Shown piece by piece: positions 49,943 through 58,758 of a stretch of DNA of 64,000 nucleotides. This DNA comes from Nocardia panacis (GTDB taxonomy: Bacteria; Actinomycetota; Actinomycetes; Mycobacteriales; Mycobacteriaceae). The stretch is from assembly GCF_003598715.1 (NCBI RefSeq), contig NZ_QZFU01000023.1:310001-374000 (forward strand), read 5' to 3'. The notes beneath the pieces are model-generated. The model saw only the letters and a list, made by a program, of their open reading frames with translations, ran no database searches and was not told the origin of the DNA. Every line of letters starts with the position of its first letter. The stretch's first letter is position 1. Both the position numbers and the translations under genes were made by a program.

Positions 49943-50925
49943 CATGCGTCGGGATGGACGTGGGCGATGGCGGCGAAGGTGGCCGCCGAGTAGATGTCGG
50001 GATCGTCGAGGAAGACATCGTGCCCGGCGTCGAGTTCGAAGACCCTGGCATCGAGCAGTGCCGCGAGTTCGCGCTGATCGGCGGGCGGGACGGCGCCGTC
50101 GCGGGTGGTGATGACCACCGAGATCGGCAGTCCGGCGAGGATATCCGCGTGCGGTCGGAAGTCGAAGGCGTATTCGGCGAGGATGACGTCCACGATCACT
50201 CGCGGATGGCACAGCATGAGTTCGCTGCGCAGCCACGGCCACCAGGCGGCATTGCGCGCTCCGCGCGTGCGGACGTGGCGGAAGTAGGTGACCGGCGCGG
50301 AGCGGCCGATGCCGGGACTGCGGTCGGCCAGCGGGCGTAGCCCGCGAAACAGCCACCGCCCCAACCGATCCGCCGGACTCGCGAAGGCCATGGCGGTGGC
50401 CTGCAGGACCAGTCCGGCCACGCGATCGCGATGGCGGCGGGCGAATTCCAGACCTACCGGGCCGCCCAGCGAATAGCCGCACACCACCACCCGATCGATG
50501 CCGAGCGCGTCCAGTAGGGCGGCCGCGTCGTCGGCGCAGCGGGCGATATCGAAGCGGCGGCCCGGTTCCAGCGCCGGACCGCGACCGTGCCCGCGCATAT
50601 CCATGGCGAGGACCCCGTACTCGCGCGCCAGCGGTTGCATGATGTGACAGAAGTTCACATCGGCGGTGATGGCCCAGCCGTGCAGCAGCAGGATCGGGAC
50701 CGGGCCGTCGGCCACTCTGGCCACCACCCGCTCACCGTCGGCCAGGTCGACGCGCCGCCACGGCGGCAGTTCGGCGGGCGCGGCCTCACCGCCCGGCGTC
50801 CATTCGTGCCCCCGTCTCCGCACACCCACCCGACGCGCACCATCCACAATCCGACCGTAGCCGATGCCGGCGAACACCCGCGGTCCGGTGCAGGCGCCGT
50901 GACCGACCCGACCCTGCGTGTTCAC
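49942..50925 (-). CDS. Alpha/beta hydrolase co-transcribed with a two-component system
   Basis: A 327 aa alpha/beta hydrolase. LLLHGWAITADVNF is the oxyanion strand, CGYSLGGPVGLEFARRH the nucleophile elbow with the catalytic serine, and AGHDVFLDDP supplies the histidine. No signal peptide. The GTG start overlaps the response-regulator stop as GTGA, and this places the gene in the histidine kinase operon; the first 35 residues are poorly conserved-looking, so a start further in is possible. It may release the acid that the kinase senses or that the divergent ABC system imports. In Rhodococcus jostii RHA1 a phthalate monoester hydrolase is similarly linked to an ABC importer. Confidence 0.85.
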   Translation of the reverse strand: MNTQGRVGHGACTGPRVFAGIGYGRIVDGARRVGVRRRGHEWTPGGEAAPAELPPWRRVDLADGERVVARVADGPVPILLLHGWAITADVNFCHIMQPLAREYGVLAMDMRGHGRGPALEPGRRFDIARCADDAAALLDALGIDRVVVCGYSLGGPVGLEFARRHRDRVAGLVLQATAMAFASPADRLGRWLFRGLRPLADRSPGIGRSAPVTYFRHVRTRGARNAAWWPWLRSELMLCHPRVIVDVILAEYAFDFRPHADILAGLPISVVITTRDGAVPPADQRELAALLDARVFELDAGHDVFLDDPDIYSAATFAAIAHVHPDA

Positions 50926-51587
50926 CCTCGTGGCGAGTATTCCTGCTCCGGTCGCCCCGTCGTCCCGTAGCGCAAGCGCATCAGAATGCGCCCCGACCCG
51001 ACCAGCGCGGCCAGGTAGCGCTGTGCCGTGGCCCGCGAGATTCCGATCGCGCCCGCGACCTCCCCCGCCGACAGCGGCACCGCCGATTCCAGGATCGTGT
51101 GCAGCACGAGCTCTTTGGTGGGTGACGCGGCGGCAGCGCCCGCCCCGGCCGACGCGGCGGGCCGCAACGCCTGCAATGCCGACTCCACCCGCGCATTGTC
51201 CACCTGCGCCACCGACAGCGCCCGGCGATAGCGGGCGTATCCGGCGAGGCGGGCCGCCAGCATGGTGTGCGGAAAGGGCTTCACCAGGAAGGCCAGCGCG
51301 CCCGCCGCGACCGCGGCCCGCACCGAGGAACTCTCCGTCGACGCGGTCAACACCATGGTGTCGCAGGACAGTTCGCGCACCAGGTCGAGTCCGGAGCCGT
51401 CGGGCAGATACACATCGACGAGCGCGAGGTCCACGGCGAATTCGGTGGCCGCCGTGCGCGCCGCGGCCACCGTGTTCGCGGTGCCCGCCACCGTGAAACC
51501 CGCGATGGCGGCCACGATCGCGGCGTGCAGTTCGGCGACGCGGAAATCGTCGTCGACCACCAGGACGGTCAGATCTGTCACGCTCAT
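50922..51587 (-). CDS. CitB/DcuR-type response regulator
   Basis: A 221 aa two-component response regulator. The receiver domain (1-120) has acidic residues in VLVVDDDFRV, the phosphoacceptor aspartate in LVDVYLPDGSG and the lysine in FLVKPF. The C-terminal helix-turn-helix reads SAGEVAGAIGISRATAQRYL, of the CitB/DctR kind. It should be phosphorylated by the kinase encoded immediately upstream (ATGA overlap) and activate transport or catabolic genes for a carboxylate. Confidence 0.92.
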   Translation of the reverse strand: MSVTDLTVLVVDDDFRVAELHAAIVAAIAGFTVAGTANTVAAARTAATEFAVDLALVDVYLPDGSGLDLVRELSCDTMVLTASTESSSVRAAVAAGALAFLVKPFPHTMLAARLAGYARYRRALSVAQVDNARVESALQALRPAASAGAGAAAASPTKELVLHTILESAVPLSAGEVAGAIGISRATAQRYLAALVGSGRILMRLRYGTTGRPEQEYSPRG

Positions 51588-53254
51588 CCCACCTCGCTGT
51601 CTTCCAGTACGCCCGGCATCCGGGCGATGAACTCCGCTCCGGCCAGCGGCGGATCGCCCCGCCGCCCGCAGCCCAGCCGCACCTCGCCGCCGTGGGCGCG
51701 GGCGATCTGCCGGATCAGCGCGAGGCCGACCCCGCGCCCGCCCGGCACGCCCTTGTCCGCCTTAGTGGAGACGCCCTCGGTGAACAGCGCGTCCGCCAGG
51801 TCGCTCGCGACACCGGCGCCACTGTCGGCGACCGCGATGTGCAGCGTCGAATCCTCCTGCAGCAGTTCGACTTCCACCACCTTCACGGAATCGCTCACCC
51901 GCGCCGCCTCGATGGCGTTGTCGAGCAGATTGCCGACGACGGTGGTGACATCGACCGGGTCGACCAGGCGACCCGTCACCCAGGTGTTCGCACCGAGCAT
52001 CAACTCGACACCGCTCTCCCTGGCGTGGGCGGCCTTCGCGGCGAGGAAGGCTTGCAAGTAGGTGTCGTGGATGGCGTCGATACCCGGTGTGGCCGGTCCG
52101 AGCGGACCCGCGCCGACCAGTTCGTCCACCACCTTCGCCGCCTCCGTCACACTGCCCCGGTGCAGCAGCCCGCTGAGCAGGTGCAGCTTGTTGGAGAATT
52201 CGTGGCGCTGGGCGCGCAGCACGGTGCTCATGGACTGCACCGCGTCGAGTTGCCTGGTCAGCGCCTCGACGTCGGTGCGATCGCGCACGGTGAGCACCGC
52301 ACCGAGGTCGCGGCCGTCGCGGCTGACCGGTCGCGCGGCCACCACGACGATGTGCGAGCCGACCGCGGCGAGCCTCGGCTGCCCGTCGAGGGTCCCCAGC
52401 ACCTCCGAGACCCGAGGCGTGAGTCCGATCCCCGCGACCGGCTGACCCACCTCGGCCTCGATGCCGAGCAGCCTGCGCGCCTCGTCATTGACGAAGGTGG
52501 TGCGCCCGCGCGCGTCGACGGCCAGCACGCCGCGTCCGATACCGTGCAGCACCGCGGCCTGTCCGCGCACCAGTTCGGCCAGCTCATTCGGTTCGAGTCC
52601 GAGGGTCAGGCCGCGCCAGCGCCGGGCCAGCAAGGCAGATCCGAGGACACCGAGTGCCAGTGCGGCGCCGACGAGCAGTGCCGCCGTGCGCAGATCGGCG
52701 AGCAATTGATCGCGAATGTCCTCGGTGGAGATGCCGACACTCACCGCGCCGACCACCCGATTGGCATTGGGTTCGAGCACCGGAACCTTGGCGCGCACCG
52801 AATTGCCCAGGGTGCCGCGCTCGGTCAGGATCGGTTCGCGGCCCGCCAGCGCGCCGGAGGGATCGGTGCTGACGTGTTCGCCGAGTCTGCCCCGGTCCGG
52901 GTGGGCCAGCCGGATGCCCGCGTCATCGGTGATCACCACGAACAGCGCGCCGGTGCGCTGGGTGGTGTCCACGGCCAATCGCTCGAGCGGGCCGTCGGAG
53001 AGACGTTCGCGCAGTGCGGGTTCGGGGAGCAGGTTCTGCGGCGCGTAGCCCGCGACCTGTGCGCGGACCATCGGGTCGGCGGCCACGGTGCGGGCGATGG
53101 CGAGCGCGCGCTGACCGTATGCCTCGCCGAGGCGGCGGTCGCTGATATAGCCGAAAACCGCGAACGCGACGCCGAGGGTCAGTGTCACGATCACGATCTG
53201 CAATATCAGCACCTGGGTGCGCAACCGGAAGGCCGGTGATCCCGCTCTGGCCAT
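51584..53254 (-). CDS. CitA/DcuS-type sensor histidine kinase
   Basis: A 556 aa membrane kinase. Helix one (about 12-36) and helix two (about 186-208) flank an extracytoplasmic sensor domain of the CitA/DcuS fold, with GIRLAHPDRGRLGEHVSTDP as its ligand-site region. A cytoplasmic PAS domain (about 230-320) precedes the histidine motif LRAQRHEFSNKLHLLSGLLH. ATP-binding boxes are NLLDNAIEA, DSGAG and GGRGVGLALIRQI. The family senses citrate, C4-dicarboxylates or related acids. It is divergent from an ABC importer, across a 148-bp region. Confidence 0.93.
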   Translation of the reverse strand: MARAGSPAFRLRTQVLILQIVIVTLTLGVAFAVFGYISDRRLGEAYGQRALAIARTVAADPMVRAQVAGYAPQNLLPEPALRERLSDGPLERLAVDTTQRTGALFVVITDDAGIRLAHPDRGRLGEHVSTDPSGALAGREPILTERGTLGNSVRAKVPVLEPNANRVVGAVSVGISTEDIRDQLLADLRTAALLVGAALALGVLGSALLARRWRGLTLGLEPNELAELVRGQAAVLHGIGRGVLAVDARGRTTFVNDEARRLLGIEAEVGQPVAGIGLTPRVSEVLGTLDGQPRLAAVGSHIVVVAARPVSRDGRDLGAVLTVRDRTDVEALTRQLDAVQSMSTVLRAQRHEFSNKLHLLSGLLHRGSVTEAAKVVDELVGAGPLGPATPGIDAIHDTYLQAFLAAKAAHARESGVELMLGANTWVTGRLVDPVDVTTVVGNLLDNAIEAARVSDSVKVVEVELLQEDSTLHIAVADSGAGVASDLADALFTEGVSTKADKGVPGGRGVGLALIRQIARAHGGEVRLGCGRRGDPPLAGAEFIARMPGVLEDSEVG

Positions 53255-53402
53255 TGCCGCAGCTTAATGCACCTATTCCTGGTCGAGCACAATGCGCAGA
53301 ACCCGCGAATCGGCCGGTTTGTCACGGTTGTGCGCAATACCGGCGGACTGTGACCGCGCCCACGTAACTTCCGGTGCACCAATCTGTAGGAGTTACATCA
53401 GC

Positions 53403-54209
53403 ATGACCGATCCACTCATCGAGCTGCGCGACGCGACGAAGCGATTTCCCGGCTCGGGCGGCGGTATTCACACCGCCGTGGCACATCTCGATCTTCAAGT
53501 CGCCGCAGGCGAATTCGTCGCCGTGGTCGGGCCGACCGGCTGCGGCAAGTCGACCACCCTGTCGCTGGTCTCCGGGCTCGAACCCGCCTCCTCGGGCCGA
53601 ACCCTGGTGCACGGCAAGGATGTTCGCGGCATTCCCGACGGCGTCGGCTACATGTTCCAGCAGGACGCGGTGCTGCCGTGGAAATCCGTGCTGGACAATG
53701 TGGCACTCGGCCCGCGCCTGCGCGGCGCGACCAAAGCGGCGGCCAGGGAGCAGGCGGCGGCTTGGGTCACGAAGGTCGGCCTGGCCGGATTCGAGGGCTA
53801 CTACCCGCATCAACTTTCCGGCGGTATGCGCAAGCGGGTCGCGCTGGCGCAGACACTGGTCAACGAGCCCGAGATCATTCTGATGGACGAGCCGTTCAGC
53901 GCGCTGGACGTGCAGACCCGCCAACTCATGCAGGACGAACTGCTGCGGGTCTGGTCGGGCACCGGGGCGGCGGTCATCTTCGTCACCCACGATCTGGAGG
54001 AGGCCATCGTGCTCGCCGATCGGGTCGTGGTGATGACGGCGAGCCCGGCCACCGTGTGCGGTGATTTCCCGGTCGGGTTGGCCCGGCCGCGCGCCGTCGA
54101 GGAGGTGCGCCTGACCGCCGAATTCCGGGAAATCTACCGGGAGATATGGGAAACGCTGCGCGATCAGGTCGAGGCGGCGCGAGCGCAGGGAGCCTCCCGT
54201 GTCGCATGA
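53403..54209 (+). CDS. ABC transporter ATPase (nitrate/sulfonate/NMT1 type)
   Basis: A 268 aa ATP-binding subunit. Walker A is GPTGCGKST, the signature LSGGMRKRVALAQTL, Walker B IILMDEPFSALD and the switch histidine VTHD. It belongs to the TauB/SsuB-like group. AGGAG lies 10 nt before the ATG. It overlaps the permease gene by 11 nt. The 148-bp upstream region, shared with the kinase operon, contains GCACAA (53287-53292) and TTGTGC (53328-53333), a widely spaced inverted repeat that may bind the response regulator. Confidence 0.93.
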   Translation: MTDPLIELRDATKRFPGSGGGIHTAVAHLDLQVAAGEFVAVVGPTGCGKSTTLSLVSGLEPASSGRTLVHGKDVRGIPDGVGYMFQQDAVLPWKSVLDNVALGPRLRGATKAAAREQAAAWVTKVGLAGFEGYYPHQLSGGMRKRVALAQTLVNEPEIILMDEPFSALDVQTRQLMQDELLRVWSGTGAAVIFVTHDLEEAIVLADRVVVMTASPATVCGDFPVGLARPRAVEEVRLTAEFREIYREIWETLRDQVEAARAQGASRVA

Positions 54210-55074
54210 GGTGATCGAGAACGAGGTCCGCGATGCGGGCGAGACCGACGCGCAGATTTTGGCCAGAGTGCGGACCACCGTGCGACGCGACCGGATTCGC
54301 ACCTGGGGTCTGCGCCTGGCGCTGGTCGCGCTGTGGCTGGGCTCCTGGGAGCTGACGGCGACGCTGTGGATCGACCCGTTCTTCTACTCCAAGCCGTCGC
54401 TCATCTGGCACCGCCTGGTCGAATGGTTCGGCGAGGGCACCCAATTCGGCTCCATCTGGTTGCAGATCCTCACCACGGTGCAGGAGGCCGTCCTCGGCTT
54501 CGCCATCGGCACGGTGGCGGGTGTCGTGCTGGGCACGCTGCTCGGGCGCAGCCGGTATTGGGCCGAGGTGCTGGCGCCGTTCATCAAGGCGCTCAACGCG
54601 GTTCCGCGCATCGTGCTCGCCTCGCTGTTCATCATCTGGTTCGGGCTCGGATTGCAGTCCAAGGTGGCCACGGTGGTGGTGCTGGTGTTCTTCGCGGTGT
54701 TCTTCAACGCGTTCACCGGCGCGCGCGAAGTGGACGGCAATGTCATCAACAACGCGCGCATCCTCGGCGCGAGCAAGCGGCAGGTGCTCACCGCCATCGT
54801 GCTGCCCAGCGCGACCACCTGGATCCTGTCCAGCCTGCACACCGCATTCGGCTTCGCCCTCATCGGCGCGGTCGTCGGCGAATACGCCGGGGCCTCGAAG
54901 GGTTTAGGTCTGCTCATCAGCAATGCGCAGGGCACCTTCGACTCGGCGGGCATCTACGCGGGCATGATCATCATCACCGTGATCGCCCTCATCGCCGAAT
55001 GGGCCATCGGTTTCGCCGAGGCGAAGTTGCTGAAATGGCGTCCGTCGCAGGCGCAGTCGAGTCACGGGATCTGA
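54199..55074 (+). CDS. ABC transporter permease (TauC/SsuC type)
   Basis: A 291 aa inner-membrane permease with about six helices. The EAA loop that docks the ATPase is EVDGNVINNARILGASKRQV, and the fold is that of taurine/sulfonate/NMT1 importers. NAVPRIVLASLFIIWFGLG is also typical. GTG at 54199 follows GGGAGCC and overlaps the ATPase gene, indicating coupled translation. The long N-terminal cytoplasmic tail (about 35 residues) is charged. Confidence 0.92.
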   Translation: MSHEVIENEVRDAGETDAQILARVRTTVRRDRIRTWGLRLALVALWLGSWELTATLWIDPFFYSKPSLIWHRLVEWFGEGTQFGSIWLQILTTVQEAVLGFAIGTVAGVVLGTLLGRSRYWAEVLAPFIKALNAVPRIVLASLFIIWFGLGLQSKVATVVVLVFFAVFFNAFTGAREVDGNVINNARILGASKRQVLTAIVLPSATTWILSSLHTAFGFALIGAVVGEYAGASKGLGLLISNAQGTFDSAGIYAGMIIITVIALIAEWAIGFAEAKLLKWRPSQAQSSHGI

Positions 55075-55077
55075 ATC

Positions 55078-56127
55078 ATGGGTTATGGCAAACATTTCGC
55101 GGCTGCCTTGCTGGCCGCGACCACCCTGTTCGCGGCGGGCTGCCGGGATTCGCGCACCATCCCGATGGCCGACGGACGACCGCAGATCACCATCATGGTC
55201 GGCGGTCTGGAGAAGGTGATCTACCTTCCGGCCATGCTGACCAAGCAGCTCGGCTTCTTCGAGAAGAACGATATCGATGTGAAGCTGCTCGGCGAGCAAT
55301 CCGGCGCGAATGCCGAAACCGCGCTGCTCACCGGCGATGTGCAAGGGGTGATCGGCTTCTACGACCACACCATCGATCTGCAGGCCAAGGATCAGTGCCT
55401 CAAATCGGTGGTCCAGTTCGCCGATGTGCCCGGTGAGGTGGAGTTGGTGTCCAAGGCCGACACGGCCGCCATCACCTCGGTGCGAGATCTGAAGGGGCGC
55501 AATCTCGGCGTCACCTCGCTCGGGTCCTCCACCGACTTCCTGACCCAGGCGCTCACCGGTCAGGAAGGTTTGACCACCGCCGACTACACCCGCGTGAAAG
55601 TCGGTGCGGGACAGACCTTCATCGCGGGGATGAACCACAATGGCATCGACGCGGGCATGACCACCGATCCGACCGTGGCGCAGATGGTGACCTCCGGCGA
55701 GGCGAAGGTGCTGGTGGATATGCGCACCGAGGCGGGCACCCGCGCCGCACTCGGCGGGCTCTACCCGTCCACCTCGCTGTACATGCGCTGCGACACCATC
55801 GACGCGCATCCCGATATCGTCCGCAAACTGGTGGCGGCCTTCGTGCAGACGCTGCGGTGGATCACCGCGCACACGCCGGAGGAGATAGCCGCCAAGATGC
55901 CCCCGCAGTACGCCAATGCCGGAAAGGATCTCTACATCCAGTCCATCCGCGACTCCATAGGCATGTTCAACGGCACCGGCCTGATGAAACCCGAAGGGGC
56001 GCAGAATGTCCGGAACATCCTGGGCAGGTACTCCCGCAATGTGGCCCCGGTGCGGGACCGAATCAAGGTGGAAGAGACCTATACGACCGCATTCGTGGAA
56101 GAAGCGTTGCGCGGCGCGCGGCGGTGA
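55078..56127 (+). CDS. ABC substrate-binding lipoprotein (NMT1/SsuA-like)
   Basis: A 349 aa periplasmic-type binding protein. The N-terminal signal ends in the lipobox FAAGC (cysteine about residue 21), so it is membrane-anchored. The mature part has the NMT1/THI5-like fold, seen in VIYLPAMLTKQLGFFEKNDI, TALLTGDVQGVIGFYDHTID and NLGVTSLGSSTDFLTQAL. The ligand is unknown; the regulator's family suggests a small organic acid. It starts 3 nt after the permease gene and completes a three-gene importer. Confidence 0.92.
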   Translation: MGYGKHFAAALLAATTLFAAGCRDSRTIPMADGRPQITIMVGGLEKVIYLPAMLTKQLGFFEKNDIDVKLLGEQSGANAETALLTGDVQGVIGFYDHTIDLQAKDQCLKSVVQFADVPGEVELVSKADTAAITSVRDLKGRNLGVTSLGSSTDFLTQALTGQEGLTTADYTRVKVGAGQTFIAGMNHNGIDAGMTTDPTVAQMVTSGEAKVLVDMRTEAGTRAALGGLYPSTSLYMRCDTIDAHPDIVRKLVAAFVQTLRWITAHTPEEIAAKMPPQYANAGKDLYIQSIRDSIGMFNGTGLMKPEGAQNVRNILGRYSRNVAPVRDRIKVEETYTTAFVEEALRGARR

Positions 56128-56179
56128 TCGTCGCCACAGCGCGAAACGTTTGCCATTCGAACAGTTGTAACGACACAAT

Positions 56180-56197
56180 CGTTGTATGACTACAACG
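56180..56197. promoter_or_regulatory. Operator overlapping the start codon of the MFS-MarR operon
   Basis: CGTTGTA-TGAC-TACAACG (56180-56197) is a perfect 7-bp inverted repeat that includes the ATG of the MFS gene (56186-56188). A half-like GTTGTAACGACACAA stretch lies directly upstream (56164-56178). Binding by the MarR protein of the same operon would block the promoter or early elongation. Confidence 0.65.
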
Positions 56198-57562
56198 GTG
56201 GCGGACCCGTCCGCGCGGCGGAAATGGCTCGTCCTGGCTACCTGCTGCCTGAGTTTGTTCATCGTGTCGATGGACGCCTCCATCGTCAATGTCGCCATCC
56301 CGGCCATCCGCACGGACCTGAACGCCTCGATGACCCGGCTGCAGTGGATCATCGACATCTACACCCTCACCCTGGCCACCTTCTACCTGCTCTCGGGCGC
56401 GACCGCGGACCGGTTCGGCCGCAAGCGGATGTTCCGCATCGGGCTGATCGTGTTCGGCATCGGTTCGCTGCTGTGCAGCCTGGCCCCCAACATCGAGGTG
56501 CTCATCGCCGCGCGCCTGGTGCAGGGCCTGGGCGGGTCGATGCTGAATCCCGTCGCCATGTCGATCATCACCACCGTCTTCCCCGGCAGAATGGAACGCG
56601 CACGCGCCGTGGGCATCTGGGGCGCGGTGGTCGGCATCGCCATGGCGCTGGGACCGATCGTCGGCGGCGTGCTCATCGACGCGTGGGGCTGGCAGTCGGT
56701 GTTCTGGATCAACCTGCCGATCTGCGCGGTCGCCGTCGTGCTCACCACGATCCTGGTGCCCGAATCGAAGTCGAGTCGGGTGCGCCGATTCGATCCGGTG
56801 GGTCAACTGCTGGCCATGATCTTCCTGTTCACCCTGATGTTCGGGCTGATCGAAGCCCAGCCTGCCATCTTCCTGGCCGCCGTCCTCGCGGTGGGCGCGT
56901 TCATCTGGTACGAGCGCAGGCACGCGGAGCCGTTCATCGATCTGCGCTTCTTCCACAGCGCACCCTTCTCCTCGGCCACCGTCATCGCCGTCTTCGCCTT
57001 CGCGGGCCTTGGCGCGTTCCTGTTCACCAATTCGATCTATCTGCAGTCGGTGCGCGGATATTCGGCCGTGCACACCGGCATCCTCTACCTGGCCATGGCG
57101 ATGGCCACGCTGGTGTCCTCACCGCTGTCCGGACGACTGGTCGGCCGCTACGGCACCCGCCCCTCACTGCTGATCGCGGGCATCGCCATGACCGCCGCCG
57201 CGCTCGCGCTCACCCAACTCGATCCGCACACCCCGGTGTGGGTGCTGCTGAGCATCTTCGCGGTCTTCGGTCTCGGCTTCGGCGCGGTGAACGCGCCCAT
57301 CACCACCTCGGCCGTGAGCGGGATGCCGCTGGATCGGGCGGGCGCGGCCGCCGCCGTCGCCTCGACCAGCCGCCAGGTCGGCGTCAGTGTCGGCGTCGCA
57401 CTGTGCGGACTGCTGAGCACGACCGGAGTGTGGTGGGTCATCGCGGTATTCACCGCGGGGGTGGCGCTGCTGGGTCTGCTCTCGAATACTGCGTGGGCGC
57501 GACGTTCACAGGAACGCGTCGCCCCGATGCTCGAACAGAAGGTGCTCGCCGATGTCCGCTGA
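56186..57562 (+). CDS. MFS drug exporter (DHA2, EmrB/QacA-like)
   Basis: A 458 aa membrane exporter with about 14 helices. LFIVSMDASIVNVAIPAIRT is the DHA2 helix-1 motif, GATADRFGRKRMFRIG is MFS motif A and GPIVGGVLIDAWGWQSVFWIN covers motif C. It probably expels lipophilic toxins in exchange for protons. The ATG lies within the inverted repeat, with no ribosome binding site, so the message may be leaderless. Its end overlaps a MarR gene by 11 nt. Confidence 0.92.
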   Translation: MTTTVADPSARRKWLVLATCCLSLFIVSMDASIVNVAIPAIRTDLNASMTRLQWIIDIYTLTLATFYLLSGATADRFGRKRMFRIGLIVFGIGSLLCSLAPNIEVLIAARLVQGLGGSMLNPVAMSIITTVFPGRMERARAVGIWGAVVGIAMALGPIVGGVLIDAWGWQSVFWINLPICAVAVVLTTILVPESKSSRVRRFDPVGQLLAMIFLFTLMFGLIEAQPAIFLAAVLAVGAFIWYERRHAEPFIDLRFFHSAPFSSATVIAVFAFAGLGAFLFTNSIYLQSVRGYSAVHTGILYLAMAMATLVSSPLSGRLVGRYGTRPSLLIAGIAMTAAALALTQLDPHTPVWVLLSIFAVFGLGFGAVNAPITTSAVSGMPLDRAGAAAAVASTSRQVGVSVGVALCGLLSTTGVWWVIAVFTAGVALLGLLSNTAWARRSQERVAPMLEQKVLADVR

Positions 57563-57968
57563 ACCCACCGCCGACACGGTCTGGTCGCTGCTCACCCACA
57601 CGGTGATGGAGCACCGGGATCCGTGGCGGCGCGCCGTCGCCGAGCGAACCGGTCTGCCGTTCAGCCGGATTCGCGTCCTCAAACGGCTGCGCGCGGGAGC
57701 CATGACCCTGTCCCAACTGGCCGCCGCCGCCGTCGTCGACAAACCCGCGGCCACCGTGGCCGTCAACGACCTGGTCGAGCGCGGCTTGGTCGTGCGCGAT
57801 ACCAACCCCGACAATCGCCGCTGCAAACTCGTCACCCTCACCGAGGCGGGCCGCACCGTGCTGGTTCAGGCAGCGGAGATACCCGATCCGGCTCCGCCGG
57901 CCCTGACCGAGCTGTCCCCCGCCGAACTGCGCACCCTGCACGACCTGCTGACCCGACTCCAGCAGTGA
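57552..57968 (+). CDS. MarR-family regulator of the MFS operon
   Basis: A 138 aa winged-helix protein. The recognition region is MTLSQLAAAAVVDKPAATVAV and the wing DTNPDNRRCKLVTLTEAGR. Overlap with the exporter gene and the operator on the operon's start indicate a local, ligand-responsive autorepressor, the usual logic for drug efflux units. ATG at 57552 is inside the last codons of the exporter gene. Confidence 0.88.
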   Translation: MSAEPTADTVWSLLTHTVMEHRDPWRRAVAERTGLPFSRIRVLKRLRAGAMTLSQLAAAAVVDKPAATVAVNDLVERGLVVRDTNPDNRRCKLVTLTEAGRTVLVQAAEIPDPAPPALTELSPAELRTLHDLLTRLQQ

Positions 57969-57970
57969 GT

Positions 57971-58004
57971 GTTCCGCGCCGGGCGAATTCACCCGGCGCG
58001 GAAC
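57971..58004. terminator. Hairpin after the MarR gene
   Basis: GTTCCGCGCCGGG (57971-57983) pairs with CCCGGCGCGGAAC (57992-58004), a perfect 13-bp stem with an 8-nt loop, 2 nt after the MarR stop and before the end of the convergent HAD gene. Confidence 0.75.
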
Positions 58005-58068
58005 GACACTCCCCAATGGACGCTGCCGGCGAAGCCGACCTCGGACCGGCGCACGGCCGGAGCTACAC

Positions 58069-58758
58069 CTACGCCGCGCTATCGCGCCAGGAGTTGGCCG
58101 CGGCGATGTAGTCGATGGCGCGGAACAGATCGGGATAGATGCGATGCGCCTTGCCCATCGAGGCGACGGTGGGTTGCACCAGATCCGGGATGAGCAGGCA
58201 GCGCAGCCCCGCGGCATGGGCTGCGGCCAGGCCATTGGGCGAATCCTCCAGGGCCAGCGTGGTTTCCGCGAGTCCGCCGAGTGCGGACACGGCCGTGAGG
58301 TAGGGCTCGGGATGGGGTTTGCCGTTGCTCACGTCCTGGCGGGTGATCACGGCGTCGAAGCGGTTCGCGATACCGACCAGCGCCAGATGATGATCAGCGC
58401 GCTCGCGCGAGGACGAGGTGGCGATGGCTTTCGGAATCCCGCGACGCGCCAACTCGTCGAGCAGTTCCAGTGCGCCCGGTTTGGTGGCGAGTCGACCCGC
58501 GTCGACCAGATCGCGCAGATGCCGCTCGTGCAGCGCGAAGAACCGCCGCACCGGGAAATCCGGGCCGTGCGCCTCGACGGCCAGTTCGCGGCAGCGGTCG
58601 GCGGGCACGCCGATCATGCTGCGGCACAGCGCACCCGACATCGGGTAGCCCAGTGCGCTACCCACGCTCACCAGCGACTCCATCGCCAGTGTCTCCGAAT
58701 CGATGAGCAGTCCGTCCATATCGAAGACCACCGCGCGCACGGGTTTCACCGCCGTCAT
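58069..58758 (-). CDS. HAD-superfamily phosphatase (beta-phosphoglucomutase-like)
   Basis: A 229 aa HAD hydrolase. Motif I is VVFDMDGLLIDSETLAMES, motif II the serine in AIATSSSRERADHHL, motif III the lysine in SNGKPHPEPYL and motif IV ALEDSPNGLAAAHAAG. It resembles sugar-phosphate phosphatases and phosphoglucomutases of subfamily I. ATG at 58758 overlaps the mannitol-dehydrogenase stop as ATGA, so a sugar or polyol phosphate substrate is likely. Confidence 0.9.
   Translation of the reverse strand: MTAVKPVRAVVFDMDGLLIDSETLAMESLVSVGSALGYPMSGALCRSMIGVPADRCRELAVEAHGPDFPVRRFFALHERHLRDLVDAGRLATKPGALELLDELARRGIPKAIATSSSRERADHHLALVGIANRFDAVITRQDVSNGKPHPEPYLTAVSALGGLAETTLALEDSPNGLAAAHAAGLRCLLIPDLVQPTVASMGKAHRIYPDLFRAIDYIAAANSWRDSAA

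Noticed and set aside
53287..53333. GCACAA/TTGTGC inverted repeat between the kinase and ABC genes as a response-regulator site
   Set aside because: The arms are only 6 bp with 35 bp between; too weak to list as a site, mentioned under the ATPase gene.
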